This document shows, piece after piece, positions 1 to 4,491 of a DNA stretch of 7,350 bases (positions are counted from its first letter, which is position 1; each line of letters begins with the position of its first letter). The stretch is from NCBI GenBank assembly GCA_023473205.1, contig JAMCYY010000033.1:1-7350 (forward strand), given 5' to 3'. The notes beneath the pieces were generated by a model. That model made no database searches, was not told the origin of the DNA, and saw nothing but the letters and a program-made list of their open reading frames with translations. Origin of the DNA: Patescibacteria group bacterium (GTDB taxonomy: Bacteria; Patescibacteriota; Microgenomatia; UM-FILTER-40-11). A program made the position numbers and the translations under genes.

Positions 1-111
1 GCCAGCCTTGGAAAGTCCTGGGGATAGGCTTTCTTGTTTTATTAATTACACCAATAATAATATTTATTTTGTTAATAACTTTAATTGGTGTGCCCTTGGC
101 TTTAATTCTTT
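1..111. repeat. Left arm of a 111-bp perfect inverted repeat
   Basis: Positions 1-111 are base-for-base the reverse complement of 1056-1166 (position k pairs with 1167-k). Identity stops abruptly at 111/112, with position 112 mismatched and the flank unrelated. On the left the repeat reaches the window edge, so its true length is unknown. The segment between the arms, 112-1055, is 944 bp long. The right arm is in-frame coding DNA of the bactofilin-like gene, so that copy is the likely source and this one the derived copy. The arm could be half of an invertible segment, a template-switch product, or a chimeric contig end. Confidence 0.97.
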
Positions 112-113
112 AG
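1..113 (+). pseudogene. Inverted fragment of the bactofilin-like gene, ending in a stop
   Basis: Read on the plus strand in the frame beginning CAG at position 3, this stretch encodes about 36 residues identical to the membrane region of the protein at 796-1956 (QPWKVLGIGF through LALIL). At the point where the repeat ends, the next codon is TAG (111-113), the stop's last two bases lying outside the repeat. It is open to the left, so a longer partial copy may continue beyond the window. As it stands it would give a protein cut off after its first membrane segments. It is either a dead fragment or the alternative C-terminus of a switchable gene. Confidence 0.7.
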
Positions 114-203
114 CCGTTTAGTCAGATGGCCAAAGCCATAGTCAATAACAATGGTGCCAATAAAAAAAATCGCTAAAATAGTTAAAACTTTTGAGTATGA
201 CAT
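102..203 (-). CDS. 33-aa single-pass membrane peptide, C-terminus cut by the inverted repeat
   Basis: The reading frame starts at ATG 203-201 and encodes MSYSKVLTILAIFFIGTIVI followed by DYGFGHLTKRLKN. It has one hydrophobic helix (about residues 6-20) and a basic tail. A longer in-frame start at 293 adds a charged, unlikely N-terminus, so I prefer the inner ATG, which has a weak AGG about 7 nt upstream and a TAGATT hexamer further up. The last codons and the TAA stop (102-104) fall inside the inverted-repeat arm, so the original C-terminus was probably different and longer. I do not recognise a family. It could also be a chance reading frame, but the hydrophobic segment followed by a positive tail looks like a real small membrane protein. 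Confidence 0.4.
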   Translation of the reverse strand: MSYSKVLTILAIFFIGTIVIDYGFGHLTKRLKN

Positions 204-376
204 CTTTTTACCTAAATCTATTTCTCTCCGCCTGGAATCTGTTTTAAAAAAAAAGTTACAAAATAGAATGAAAAGATCGTAAGAAAATAGCAAGAAAAGG
301 ATAAAAGCTTTAGCTTGTTACCAAAATCTGACTCATTTTTATCATGACCTTAAAAAACAAAAACTATCTTGGTAGC
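204..376. other. Divergent intergenic region, AT-rich
   Basis: This is the gap between the minus-strand small membrane peptide and the DUF2267 gene. It contains poly-A/T runs and -10-like hexamers (TAGAAT at about 264-269, and TATCTT at 365-370 directly before the preferred DUF2267 start). I see no hairpin or RNA gene. A promoter for the downstream gene must lie here, but I cannot fix it with confidence. Confidence 0.4.
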
Positions 377-799
377 ATGAGTACAGGTTTAGATTCCTTT
401 GATGAAACTCTCCAAACAACTAATATCTGGCTAAAGGAAGTCGAAGAAGAATTTGGTTGGCAAGGCCGGAGAGATCAAGCTTACCAGGCATTACGTTCGG
501 TACTGCAAACTCTGCGTGACCGGTTAACAATTGAGGAAGCAACTGATTTGGCCGCCCAATTACCAATGTTAATGCGCGGCTTTTATTATGAAGGATGGCG
601 TCCGAGCCAAGTCCCTCAAAGGCTTTCGCAGGAAGAATTTCTGAACCGGATAAGGCAAGGTTTTCCTTATTCCCTTGACAATAAAGGAACAGAAGAAATT
701 GTTCGCGGTGTCATTAATGTTGTCAGTCGACACGTGAGCCAAGGTGAATTAATGGATATTCTTGACAGTTTACCAGAAGAAATTGGTCAAATGTTTTAA
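377..799 (+). CDS. DUF2267 family protein
   Basis: The product resembles the DUF2267 family (Pfam PF10025), small all-helical cytoplasmic proteins of unknown biochemical role. Visible hallmarks are the N-terminal SFDETLQTTNIWLKEVEEEF, the central DQAYQALRSVLQTLRDRL, the strongly conserved AAQLPMLMRGFYYEGWRPS stretch, and a second helical half ending in SRHVSQGELMDILDSLPEEI. Both halves have the DRLTxEEA/SxGEL-type repeat typical of the family. I chose ATG 377 (140 aa) because family members usually begin a few residues before the FDETL motif. An upstream in-frame ATG at 344 would add 11 residues (MTLKNKNYLGS) and has no ribosome-binding site. Its stop overlaps the convergent bactofilin-like gene's stop by 4 nt. 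The gene lies entirely between the arms of the 111-bp inverted repeat. Function is not inferable from context. Confidence 0.85.
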   Translation: MSTGLDSFDETLQTTNIWLKEVEEEFGWQGRRDQAYQALRSVLQTLRDRLTIEEATDLAAQLPMLMRGFYYEGWRPSQVPQRLSQEEFLNRIRQGFPYSLDNKGTEEIVRGVINVVSRHVSQGELMDILDSLPEEIGQMF

Positions 800-1956
800 A
801 GCAAATTTTTACCTCTGAGTAAAGAATACAGTTCTTTGACGGAAAGGATCACCATGCCTACGCCAAACCAAAGGCCAATCATCAGCAAAAGCCAACCTAA
901 TAAAGGTACAAAGGAAATGATTCCCCAAATAATTAAACCAAGAAAAAGTGACCAGCCTAATTTAGATTCCCGATGCAGGGTCTGCAACAACTTCTGTCCT
1001 AAAAAAATAGCAATAAAAATTTTCGCTAGATAGATAGCAAAAAGGAATAAAGCCAAAAGAATTAAAGCCAAGGGCACACCAATTAAAGTTATTAACAAAA
1101 TAAATATTATTATTGGTGTAATTAATAAAACAAGAAAGCCTATCCCCAGGACTTTCCAAGGCTGGCGAGGCAATTGTTTAAGAGTCGTTTGTGAAAAGAC
1201 CGGGAAAAAATGCAACAATAAAAGGCCGACAACTAAAGAAGAGAGAAGGTCAATTAACTTTAAGGAAAAACCTATTCCGGCTAGTGCTTTTTGATTAGGG
1301 ACATTTTTTTGAGAAGAAGGGGGAGACTGGTGCACCACTTCACCCGCAACTTTTGCCCCTTGGTCAATTTGAGCCTCATTTTGACTCAAATAAGTTAATT
1401 TTCCTGACAAATTTGCTTGGGAAGAAAGAGTTAGCTGACTGACAGCAACGAAAACATCACCCCCAACACTGCTCCCTAATGTCATTTGTCCACAGGCTCC
1501 ATTAATTCCTTTGCCAATGGGGCTAAAAACCATAGCTGAGCCACCGGTCACGACCAAACTACCATTAATTTTTGCGGTATTTGTTAAATTAATTGACCCT
1601 CCTACTACGGTGACATTACCGCCGATTACCCCGGAAAGAGTGACCTGGCCACCGACAACCCGCAAATCATTTTTAATTTCCCCATTAATATTTACATTTC
1701 CACCGGCTTCTAAAAGATCACCATTAATTAATCCATCCACTAAAATATTGCCGCCTGCCAAATAAGCATCTCCATTAACCGTTCCAGAGAGAGTGACCGA
1801 ATCTCCTGCAGCAAAATAATCAGCATTGACTGTTTGCCCCTGAGGCAAAACTACATTTTTGTTTTCTTGGGGGTTTTCTTGGCTAAAAACCGGATGGGAA
1901 AAATTAAAAACCCCAAAGCCAAAAATGATAAATAAAAAAATTAATTTCTTTAACAT
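796..1956 (-). CDS. Secreted bactofilin-like (polymer-forming) beta-helix protein with C-terminal membrane domain
   Basis: The 386-aa product starts with a classic signal peptide (MLKKLIFLFIIFGFGVFNFS, likely cut after VFS near residue 25). Residues about 35-210 are a run of short repeats of the type GxVxGDxxxxGGxxxxxG, such as SGTVNGDAYLAGGNILVDG and LINGDLLEAGGNVNING. This is the pattern of a right-handed beta-helix as in bactofilins and DUF583 proteins. After a Ser/Pro linker (about 208-222), residues about 225-380 contain four to six hydrophobic segments. The architecture matches proteins usually named 'polymer-forming cytoskeletal protein', but with the beta-helix placed outside the cytoplasm, unlike cytosolic bactofilins. 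A role as a surface scaffold is inference. Codons about 264-301 are the right arm of the 111-bp inverted repeat. The gene ends 4 nt inside the convergent DUF2267 gene. The start ATG (1956-1954) has no Shine-Dalgarno sequence but an extended -10 ends 6 nt upstream. Confidence 0.8.
   Translation of the reverse strand: MLKKLIFLFIIFGFGVFNFSHPVFSQENPQENKNVVLPQGQTVNADYFAAGDSVTLSGTVNGDAYLAGGNILVDGLINGDLLEAGGNVNINGEIKNDLRVVGGQVTLSGVIGGNVTVVGGSINLTNTAKINGSLVVTGGSAMVFSPIGKGINGACGQMTLGSSVGGDVFVAVSQLTLSSQANLSGKLTYLSQNEAQIDQGAKVAGEVVHQSPPSSQKNVPNQKALAGIGFSLKLIDLLSSLVVGLLLLHFFPVFSQTTLKQLPRQPWKVLGIGFLVLLITPIIIFILLITLIGVPLALILLALFLFAIYLAKIFIAIFLGQKLLQTLHRESKLGWSLFLGLIIWGIISFVPLLGWLLLMIGLWFGVGMVILSVKELYSLLRGKNLL
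1056..1166. repeat. Right arm of the 111-bp perfect inverted repeat
   Basis: This arm is the exact inverted partner of positions 1-111. It lies inside the bactofilin-like gene on the minus strand, covering about codons 264-301, which encode a membrane segment (starting around QPWKVLGIGF and ending at LALIL). The reading frame runs through it intact into the rest of the membrane domain, which argues that this is the ancestral location. Confidence 0.97.
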
Positions 1957-1962
1957 AAAATT

Positions 1963-1971
1963 ATGTTATCA
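1963..1971 (-). promoter_or_regulatory. Extended -10 element, leaderless start of the bactofilin-like gene
   Basis: Reading on the minus strand, TG-A-TAACAT is followed by exactly 6 nt (AATTTT) and then the ATG. Transcription from such an element would begin at or next to the start codon. No Shine-Dalgarno sequence is present. The 28-bp inverted repeat arm starts 5 bp upstream, so it occupies the -35 region. Confidence 0.5.
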
Positions 1972-1975
1972 GTCT

Positions 1976-2003
1976 GATAAGATCATCCTAAGAAACTAAT
2001 CAC
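1976..2003. repeat. Left arm of a 28-bp perfect inverted repeat
   Basis: Positions 1976-2003 are the exact reverse complement of 2345-2372, with mismatches immediately on both sides. This copy lies in the divergent intergenic region upstream of both the bactofilin-like and zinc-ribbon genes. It is probably the donor, because the other copy interrupts a reading frame. Confidence 0.95.
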
Positions 2004-2046
2004 CAAAAATCAAGCAAAAGAGATTAATGAAAATTAATAAAAATTC

Positions 2047-2055
2047 TGGTATATT
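2047..2055 (+). promoter_or_regulatory. Extended -10 element of the zinc-ribbon gene
   Basis: TG-G-TATATT is followed by 6 nt (ATGTTT) and ATG 2062. The spacing predicts a transcript starting at about 2062, which supports the second ATG, not the ATG at 2056, as the true start and implies a leaderless mRNA. No clear -35 or Shine-Dalgarno sequence is visible. Confidence 0.6.
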
Positions 2056-2067
2056 ATGTTTATGGAA

Positions 2068-2093
2068 GAAAAATGCCCAAAATGCGGTGCCCC
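2068..2093 (+). repeat. 26-bp direct repeat, copy 1 (zinc-ribbon unit 1)
   Basis: The stretch encoding EKCPKCGAP is identical, base for base, to 2230-2255 in the second unit. The third unit differs here. Identity at third codon positions suggests recent duplication or gene conversion between units one and two. Confidence 0.9.
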
Positions 2094-2229
2094 ATTAGCC
2101 GAAATTTCCGAAACTGCGACCGGAAGAAAGCTTCAGCGCTGTTCAAAAAATATTTGGAACAAAGAGACACGCCAGAGTGAAGGCTGTGACTATGTCAAGT
2201 GGCTGGCAATTGAACCAAAAACTTTAGAT

Positions 2230-2255
2230 GAAAAATGCCCAAAATGCGGTGCCCC
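2230..2255 (+). repeat. 26-bp direct repeat, copy 2 (zinc-ribbon unit 2)
   Basis: This is the exact copy of 2068-2093, lying 162 bp (54 codons) downstream in the same frame. That offset is the unit length of the tandem zinc-ribbon array. Confidence 0.9.
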
Positions 2256-2344
2256 TTTGGTTCTTAATGTCACCCGTTTGGGTAAGAAAATGAAAAAATG
2301 TTCCACCAATGTTTGGAATAAAGAAACTAAAAAAGCTGAAGGCT

Positions 2345-2372
2345 GTGATTAGTTTCTTAGGATGATCTTATC
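2345..2372. repeat. Right arm of the 28-bp perfect inverted repeat, inside the zinc-ribbon gene
   Basis: This is the reverse complement of 1976-2003. It begins with GTGAT, which belongs to the normal Cys-Asp codons of the gene, and then brings in the TAG stop. The shared GTGATTA at the edge looks like the microhomology expected at a template-switch point. Confidence 0.95.
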
Positions 2373-2659
2373 GACTGAGGAATTGGATGAAGTTTGTCCA
2401 AATTGCGGGGCAAAATTAGTTTTATATACCACGGCTAACGGTAAAAAAATGAAAAAATGCTCTACCTCTGGCTGGGATAAAGAAAAAAAAGTGGCCACCG
2501 GCTGTACTTATGTGCAGTGGTTAAGACCAGGTGAATATGCCTCTCAAACACAATCCGGCGGTGAAGAATTCTTACCCCCAGAAGAGCCTCCATTGCCTGA
2601 CAAGGAAGCTTAAATAATTACTTTCAAACTTTCTCTTTGGCAGTTTCACCCTTCTCGGC

Positions 2660-2812
2660 TTAACCGTGACAAAAATTTTCATTCTTATTTTTCTTGGGCT
2701 TATCTTTTTCCTCGGCATCATAAATCTGGAATCCAGGCCGCAGAACAATTTTTTCCAAAACTTCAACCCTTTTTTCCAAATCCTTGACTTTTTCGGCCAA
2801 ATCATTAGGCAT
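2660..2812 (-). CDS. 50-aa coiled-coil protein of unknown function
   Basis: The frame starts at ATG 2812-2810, beginning MPNDLAEKVKDLEKRVEVLE, and ends at TAA 2662-2660. Leu/Val heptads over residues about 5-24 form a short coiled coil (LAEKVKDLEKRVEVLEKIV), followed by LRPGFQIYDAEEKD and a Lys/Asn-rich tail ending CHG. The protein is soluble and highly charged. A good extended -10 (TGTTATGAT) ends 8 nt before the ATG, favouring this frame over two alternatives. One is an overlapping longer minus-strand frame rich in Lys/Trp/Arg. The other is a hydrophobic plus-strand frame, which is the natural antisense of a charged coiled coil. No family is recognised. Very short predicted proteins with such N-terminal heptads may form dimers or trimers, but no function can be given. 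Confidence 0.6.
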   Translation of the reverse strand: MPNDLAEKVKDLEKRVEVLEKIVLRPGFQIYDAEEKDKPKKNKNENFCHG

Positions 2813-2820
2813 ATGTATTA

Positions 2821-2829
2821 ATCATAACA
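2821..2829 (-). promoter_or_regulatory. Extended -10 element of the 50-aa coiled-coil gene
   Basis: On the minus strand TG-T-TATGAT is followed by 8 nt and the ATG at 2812. The hexamer matches TATAAT at five of six positions. The position predicts an mRNA with essentially no leader. Confidence 0.55.
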
Positions 2830-2848
2830 CACTAAACCTAAAGAAATC

Positions 2849-2884
2849 AGGGACAGAATAAGGCACGTGTCTTATTTTGTCCCT
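2849..2884 (+). repeat. 36-nt near-perfect palindrome (long hairpin), REP-like
   Basis: All 18 positions of each half pair (i + j = 5733), with AGGGACA at one end, TGTCCCT at the other and CACGTG at the centre. The only two non-Watson-Crick pairs, 2856-2877 and 2863-2870, are both G-T with G on the left, so they stay paired only in a plus-strand RNA or plus single strand. Terminal GGGACA/TGTCCC palindromes resemble those linked to REP-associated (Y1) transposases. That link is inference, since no transposase is in the window. Four A residues follow, not a T tract, so a plus-strand terminator is unlikely. Confidence 0.8.
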
Positions 2885-2903
2885 AAAATTAGCCTCAACA
2901 ACA

Positions 2904-2926
2904 AAGGTGTGAACGTGTAACACCTT
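2904..2926 (+). repeat. Hairpin 2: 7-bp stem, 9-nt loop
   Basis: AAGGTGT (2904-2910) pairs perfectly with ACACCTT (2920-2926) around a 9-nt loop. It is the second in a row of four hairpins upstream of the winged-helix/Nudix gene. Confidence 0.6.
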
Positions 2927-2927
2927 C

Positions 2928-2941
2928 CAGGTGTAAACCTG
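2928..2941 (+). repeat. Hairpin 3: 5-bp stem, GTAA loop
   Basis: CAGGT (2928-2932) pairs with ACCTG (2937-2941) around GTAA. It lies one base after hairpin 2. By itself it could be chance, but it is part of a cluster. Confidence 0.4.
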
Positions 2942-2949
2942 AAGTTTTC

Positions 2950-2967
2950 AGTCAAGTCCTCTTGACT
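2950..2967 (+). repeat. Hairpin 4: 7-bp stem, TCCT loop
   Basis: AGTCAAG (2950-2956) pairs perfectly with CTTGACT (2961-2967) around TCCT. It lies about 35 bp before the start of the winged-helix/Nudix gene and just upstream of its presumed -10, so it could be an operator-like inverted repeat for that gene. Confidence 0.5.
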
Positions 2968-2989
2968 AGACTTCTTCTTAGACAGCGAA

Positions 2990-2995
2990 TAGAAT
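2990..2995 (+). promoter_or_regulatory. -10 element of the winged-helix/Nudix gene
   Basis: TAGAAT (five of six matches to TATAAT) is followed by exactly 6 nt and the ATG at 3002. TTGACT occurs at 2962-2967 but the spacer to it is 22 bp, longer than usual, so it may not be the -35. No Shine-Dalgarno sequence is present, and a leaderless mRNA is inferred. Confidence 0.5.
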
Positions 2996-3001
2996 TGGCT
3001 C

Positions 3002-3715
3002 ATGAACCAAGATCATCCAATCCAGTTAAAAATACTAAACAAACTTTTATTTGCGCAAGGACTAACTTATTCGCAGTTAAAGCCATCGGCTCAAATGGAA
3101 AACAATCAATTTCAGTTTCACCTTGATCAATTACTTAAGAAAGGTTGGGTGGAAAAGAAACAAAAAAATTATTCCTTGACGGTCAAAGGCAAAGAATATG
3201 CCAGTCACTTAGATACCAAAGCAGTAAAAATTATTCAGCAGGCCAAAATTTCTGTCCGCATTTGTTGTACACGGGAAATTAATAAGGAAAAGCAGTATCT
3301 TTTTTATACTCGGCTTAAGCAGCCGTTTTATGGCAGCCAGGGTTTACCGGCAGGCAAAGTTAATTATGGAGAAAACTTTGTGGAAGCAGCCAAAAGGGAA
3401 CTTCTGGAAGAAACCGGACTGACAGGAGAACCGAAACTGGCTTTAATTGCCCACTATTATGTTATTAATAAAGCCACCAAGGAATCGATGGATGATAAAC
3501 TATTATTGACTTTTATTGTGGAAAACCCTCAAGGAAAACTAAAAGGCAATAAAGAAGGCAAATACACATGGATTTTTAGAAAAGATGTGGCCAAAGAAAT
3601 TACCAAGCCTTTTGAAAGTCTTGATTTGGTCAAAAAAGAATTGGACTTCTTTGATAATTTTAACGGCAAAATTGAACTCTGGGAACAAGTTCATTACAAC
3701 TCTGAAGAATTTTGA
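3002..3715 (+). CDS. Winged-helix DNA-binding domain fused to a Nudix hydrolase domain
   Basis: The 237-aa protein has two parts. Residues about 5-70 look like a winged helix-turn-helix (ILNKLLFAQGLTYSQLKPSA, then QFQFHLDQLLKKGWVEKKQK and a beta wing YSLTVKGKEY). Residues about 80-225 form a Nudix domain with a perfect GX5EX7REUXEEXGU box: G118, E124, R132-E133, E136-E137, G139-L140. All metal-binding glutamates are present, so it should be able to hydrolyse a nucleoside-diphosphate-linked substrate. The substrate cannot be read from the sequence. Nudix-type regulators such as NrtR carry the DNA-binding part at the C-terminus. Here the order is reversed, so it is not a plain NrtR. A ligand-sensing repressor or a self-regulating hydrolase are both possible. 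The start has a -10 six bases upstream. It converges on the small cysteine protein gene with a 6-nt gap. Confidence 0.85.
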   Translation: MNQDHPIQLKILNKLLFAQGLTYSQLKPSAQMENNQFQFHLDQLLKKGWVEKKQKNYSLTVKGKEYASHLDTKAVKIIQQAKISVRICCTREINKEKQYLFYTRLKQPFYGSQGLPAGKVNYGENFVEAAKRELLEETGLTGEPKLALIAHYYVINKATKESMDDKLLLTFIVENPQGKLKGNKEGKYTWIFRKDVAKEITKPFESLDLVKKELDFFDNFNGKIELWEQVHYNSEEF

Positions 3716-3721
3716 AAACGG

Positions 3722-3886
3722 TTAACTAACACTAGGAATCTGTGATTTAGGAATTTCCAAGGTTAGCCAAACATCATCTTTCCGACAAACATAGGCTATA
3801 CGGTCATATTCCTTGTTTTTTTTAAAGTCATGACTAATATCTTTTTTAATAATCTCCATTAGACAATTACATTTAGGACAATTCAT
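3722..3886 (-). CDS. 54-aa cysteine-containing small protein, coupled to the Nudix gene
   Basis: The frame begins MNCPKCNCLMEIIKKDISHD and runs to TAA 3724-3722. It has a CPKCNC cluster at residues 3-8 and a third or fourth cysteine in AYVCRKDDVW (residue 34), then WLTLEIPKSQIP. The CxxC plus downstream Cys suggests one metal site of zinc-ribbon type, possibly incomplete. The CPKC...YVC...IP arrangement loosely recalls short YgiT-like zinc fingers, which is uncertain. Its ATG overlaps the stop of the upstream Nudix hydrolase gene as ATGA, so translation is almost surely coupled and the two should be made together. The protein is too short for the usual gene-calling cut-off. I assign no function. 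Confidence 0.7.
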   Translation of the reverse strand: MNCPKCNCLMEIIKKDISHDFKKNKEYDRIAYVCRKDDVWLTLEIPKSQIPSVS

Positions 3887-4386
3887 ATTTGTCTTTTCCA
3901 TTCTTCCTTAATTCCCTTTCGACGGTTTTCCGCCATCCAAAGCTCATCATAAATCCCATCAATTAAATCATAATCTTTCGCTTCTTTTAAGGTTACCCAG
4001 GCAAATTGGTCAGTTTCCCCTTCCTGGAGAGTAACTTCTCCGGAAACAGAATCAGCCATACAGGAAATAACCAGCGAAGGCGCGCCATCTTCGTGAACTC
4101 TGGCTAAACTTGTCACATACTCAATGTTGTCTATTTCTAAGCCCACTTCTTCCTTAACTTCCCGTTTCAACGTTCTTTCCAAAACATTGTACCAATAAAA
4201 CTTAGTATCCTTAGGCAGTTTCAAATAATCATCTGTTTCCATTCTTCCGCCCGGAACTGTCCACTTGCCCGGAAATCTTTTTTTAGAAGGTGACCTTCTT
4301 TCGATGAGATATTTATTATCTTTAACAATAATGGCAGTAATCGCCACTTCATGAAGATAAGAATTAACTATTTGTTTCTCTTCCAT
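3883..4386 (-). CDS. Nudix hydrolase with an insertion inside the Nudix motif
   Basis: From ATG 4386 the product is 167 aa. It has a Nudix fold pattern: AITAIIVKDNKYLIERRS, then FPGKWTVPGGRM, then KREVKEEVGLEI, then DQFAWVTLKEA. The catalytic REVKEEVGL helix with its glutamates is intact. The normal five-residue spacer after the motif glycine is expanded by a segment of about 20 residues containing DYLKLPKDTKFYWYNVLE. This insertion occurs in a known subgroup of Nudix proteins whose substrate I cannot name. A longer start at 4416 would add ten residues. I reject it because an extended -10 (TGTTAGATT) lies between the two ATGs, 7 nt before 4386. The gene overlaps the 54-aa cysteine protein by ATGA and forms a two-gene operon with it. 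House-cleaning of modified nucleotides is the generic family role. Confidence 0.85.
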   Translation of the reverse strand: MEEKQIVNSYLHEVAITAIIVKDNKYLIERRSPSKKRFPGKWTVPGGRMETDDYLKLPKDTKFYWYNVLERTLKREVKEEVGLEIDNIEYVTSLARVHEDGAPSLVISCMADSVSGEVTLQEGETDQFAWVTLKEAKDYDLIDGIYDELWMAENRRKGIKEEWKRQI

Positions 4387-4393
4387 AATAACT

Positions 4394-4402
4394 AATCTAA
4401 CA
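4394..4402 (-). promoter_or_regulatory. Extended -10 element of the Nudix operon
   Basis: On the minus strand TG-T-TAGATT is followed by 7 nt and ATG 4386. It decides the start codon, because the alternative ATG at 4416 would be upstream of the transcript. Confidence 0.55.
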
Positions 4403-4452
4403 CTTTTATTCTTCAAATTCCATTATTGCCAGGTCTAAACTTAAATATAAGA

Positions 4453-4482
4453 GGGGGCTTATCTTTGGTAAAACAAGCCCCC
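4453..4482 (-). terminator. Probable intrinsic terminator of the 53-aa membrane protein gene
   Basis: GGGGGCTT and AAGCCCCC form a perfect 8-bp GC-rich stem with a 14-nt loop, starting 10 nt after the stop codon. In minus-strand direction the stem is followed by TCTTATATTT, a weak U-rich tail. The plus-strand flank lacks Ts, so it acts on the minus strand. It separates this gene from the Nudix operon downstream. Confidence 0.7.
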
Positions 4483-4491
4483 AAGGGCAAT

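Larger units (their letters stand above)
2062..2613 (+). pseudogene. Triple topoisomerase-I-type zinc-ribbon protein, interrupted by an in-frame TAG
   Basis: One continuous frame encodes three copies of a roughly 53-residue zinc-binding unit. Each has CPxCGAxL, then GxKxxxCS, then a W(N/D)KE segment and a GC(D/T)Y(V)xWL ending. Each unit therefore offers four cysteines of the kind found in the C-terminal zinc fingers of DNA topoisomerase I (zf-C4_Topoisom), here stand-alone without the topoisomerase core. A Pro/Glu-rich tail (about EEFLPPEEPPLPDKEA) follows the third unit. After the second unit's EGCD, the expected YVxWL is replaced by TAG (2350-2352) then FLRMILS, and the frame resumes in phase at TEELDEVCPNCG. 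The linker length, 15 codons from GCD to CPxC, equals that between units one and two, so only the content was changed. The altered stretch coincides with the 28-bp inverted copy. The result is either a two-finger protein ending at 2352 or a broken three-finger one. A restart at ATG 2362 is possible but has no supporting ribosome site. Nucleic-acid binding is the likely role by family. Confidence 0.75.

Noticed and set aside
836..1159. Frames of 65 aa on both strands within the bactofilin-like gene
   Set aside because: They are shadows of a well-supported gene with a continuous membrane domain.
1511..1765. 84-aa plus-strand frame rich in Pro and Thr
   Set aside because: It is antisense to the Gly/Asn/Val repeats of the bactofilin-like beta-helix, which explains its repetitive Pro/Thr pattern. 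It has no start signals.
2350..2352. Stop-codon reassignment (TAG read as an amino acid)
   Set aside because: TAG properly ends the 53-aa membrane protein gene, and the TAG here is brought in by an inverted copy that also destroys neighbouring conserved residues.
1957..2613. CRISPR array or integron cassette suggested by the repeats around the zinc-ribbon gene
   Set aside because: There are only two 28-bp copies, in inverted orientation, and the direct repeat is coding. There is no regular spacer pattern, integrase or cas gene.
2666..2818. Plus-strand hydrophobic frame from GTG (VTKIFILIFLGLIFFLGIIN...)
   Set aside because: It is the exact antisense of the charged 50-aa coiled-coil gene, which has a good extended -10 in the right place. 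A Lys/Glu/Leu-rich coding strand naturally gives a hydrophobic complement.
2849..2884. Intrinsic terminator at the long palindrome
   Set aside because: No T tract follows on the plus strand and no plus-strand gene ends just upstream. On the minus strand the two G-T pairs become A-C mismatches.
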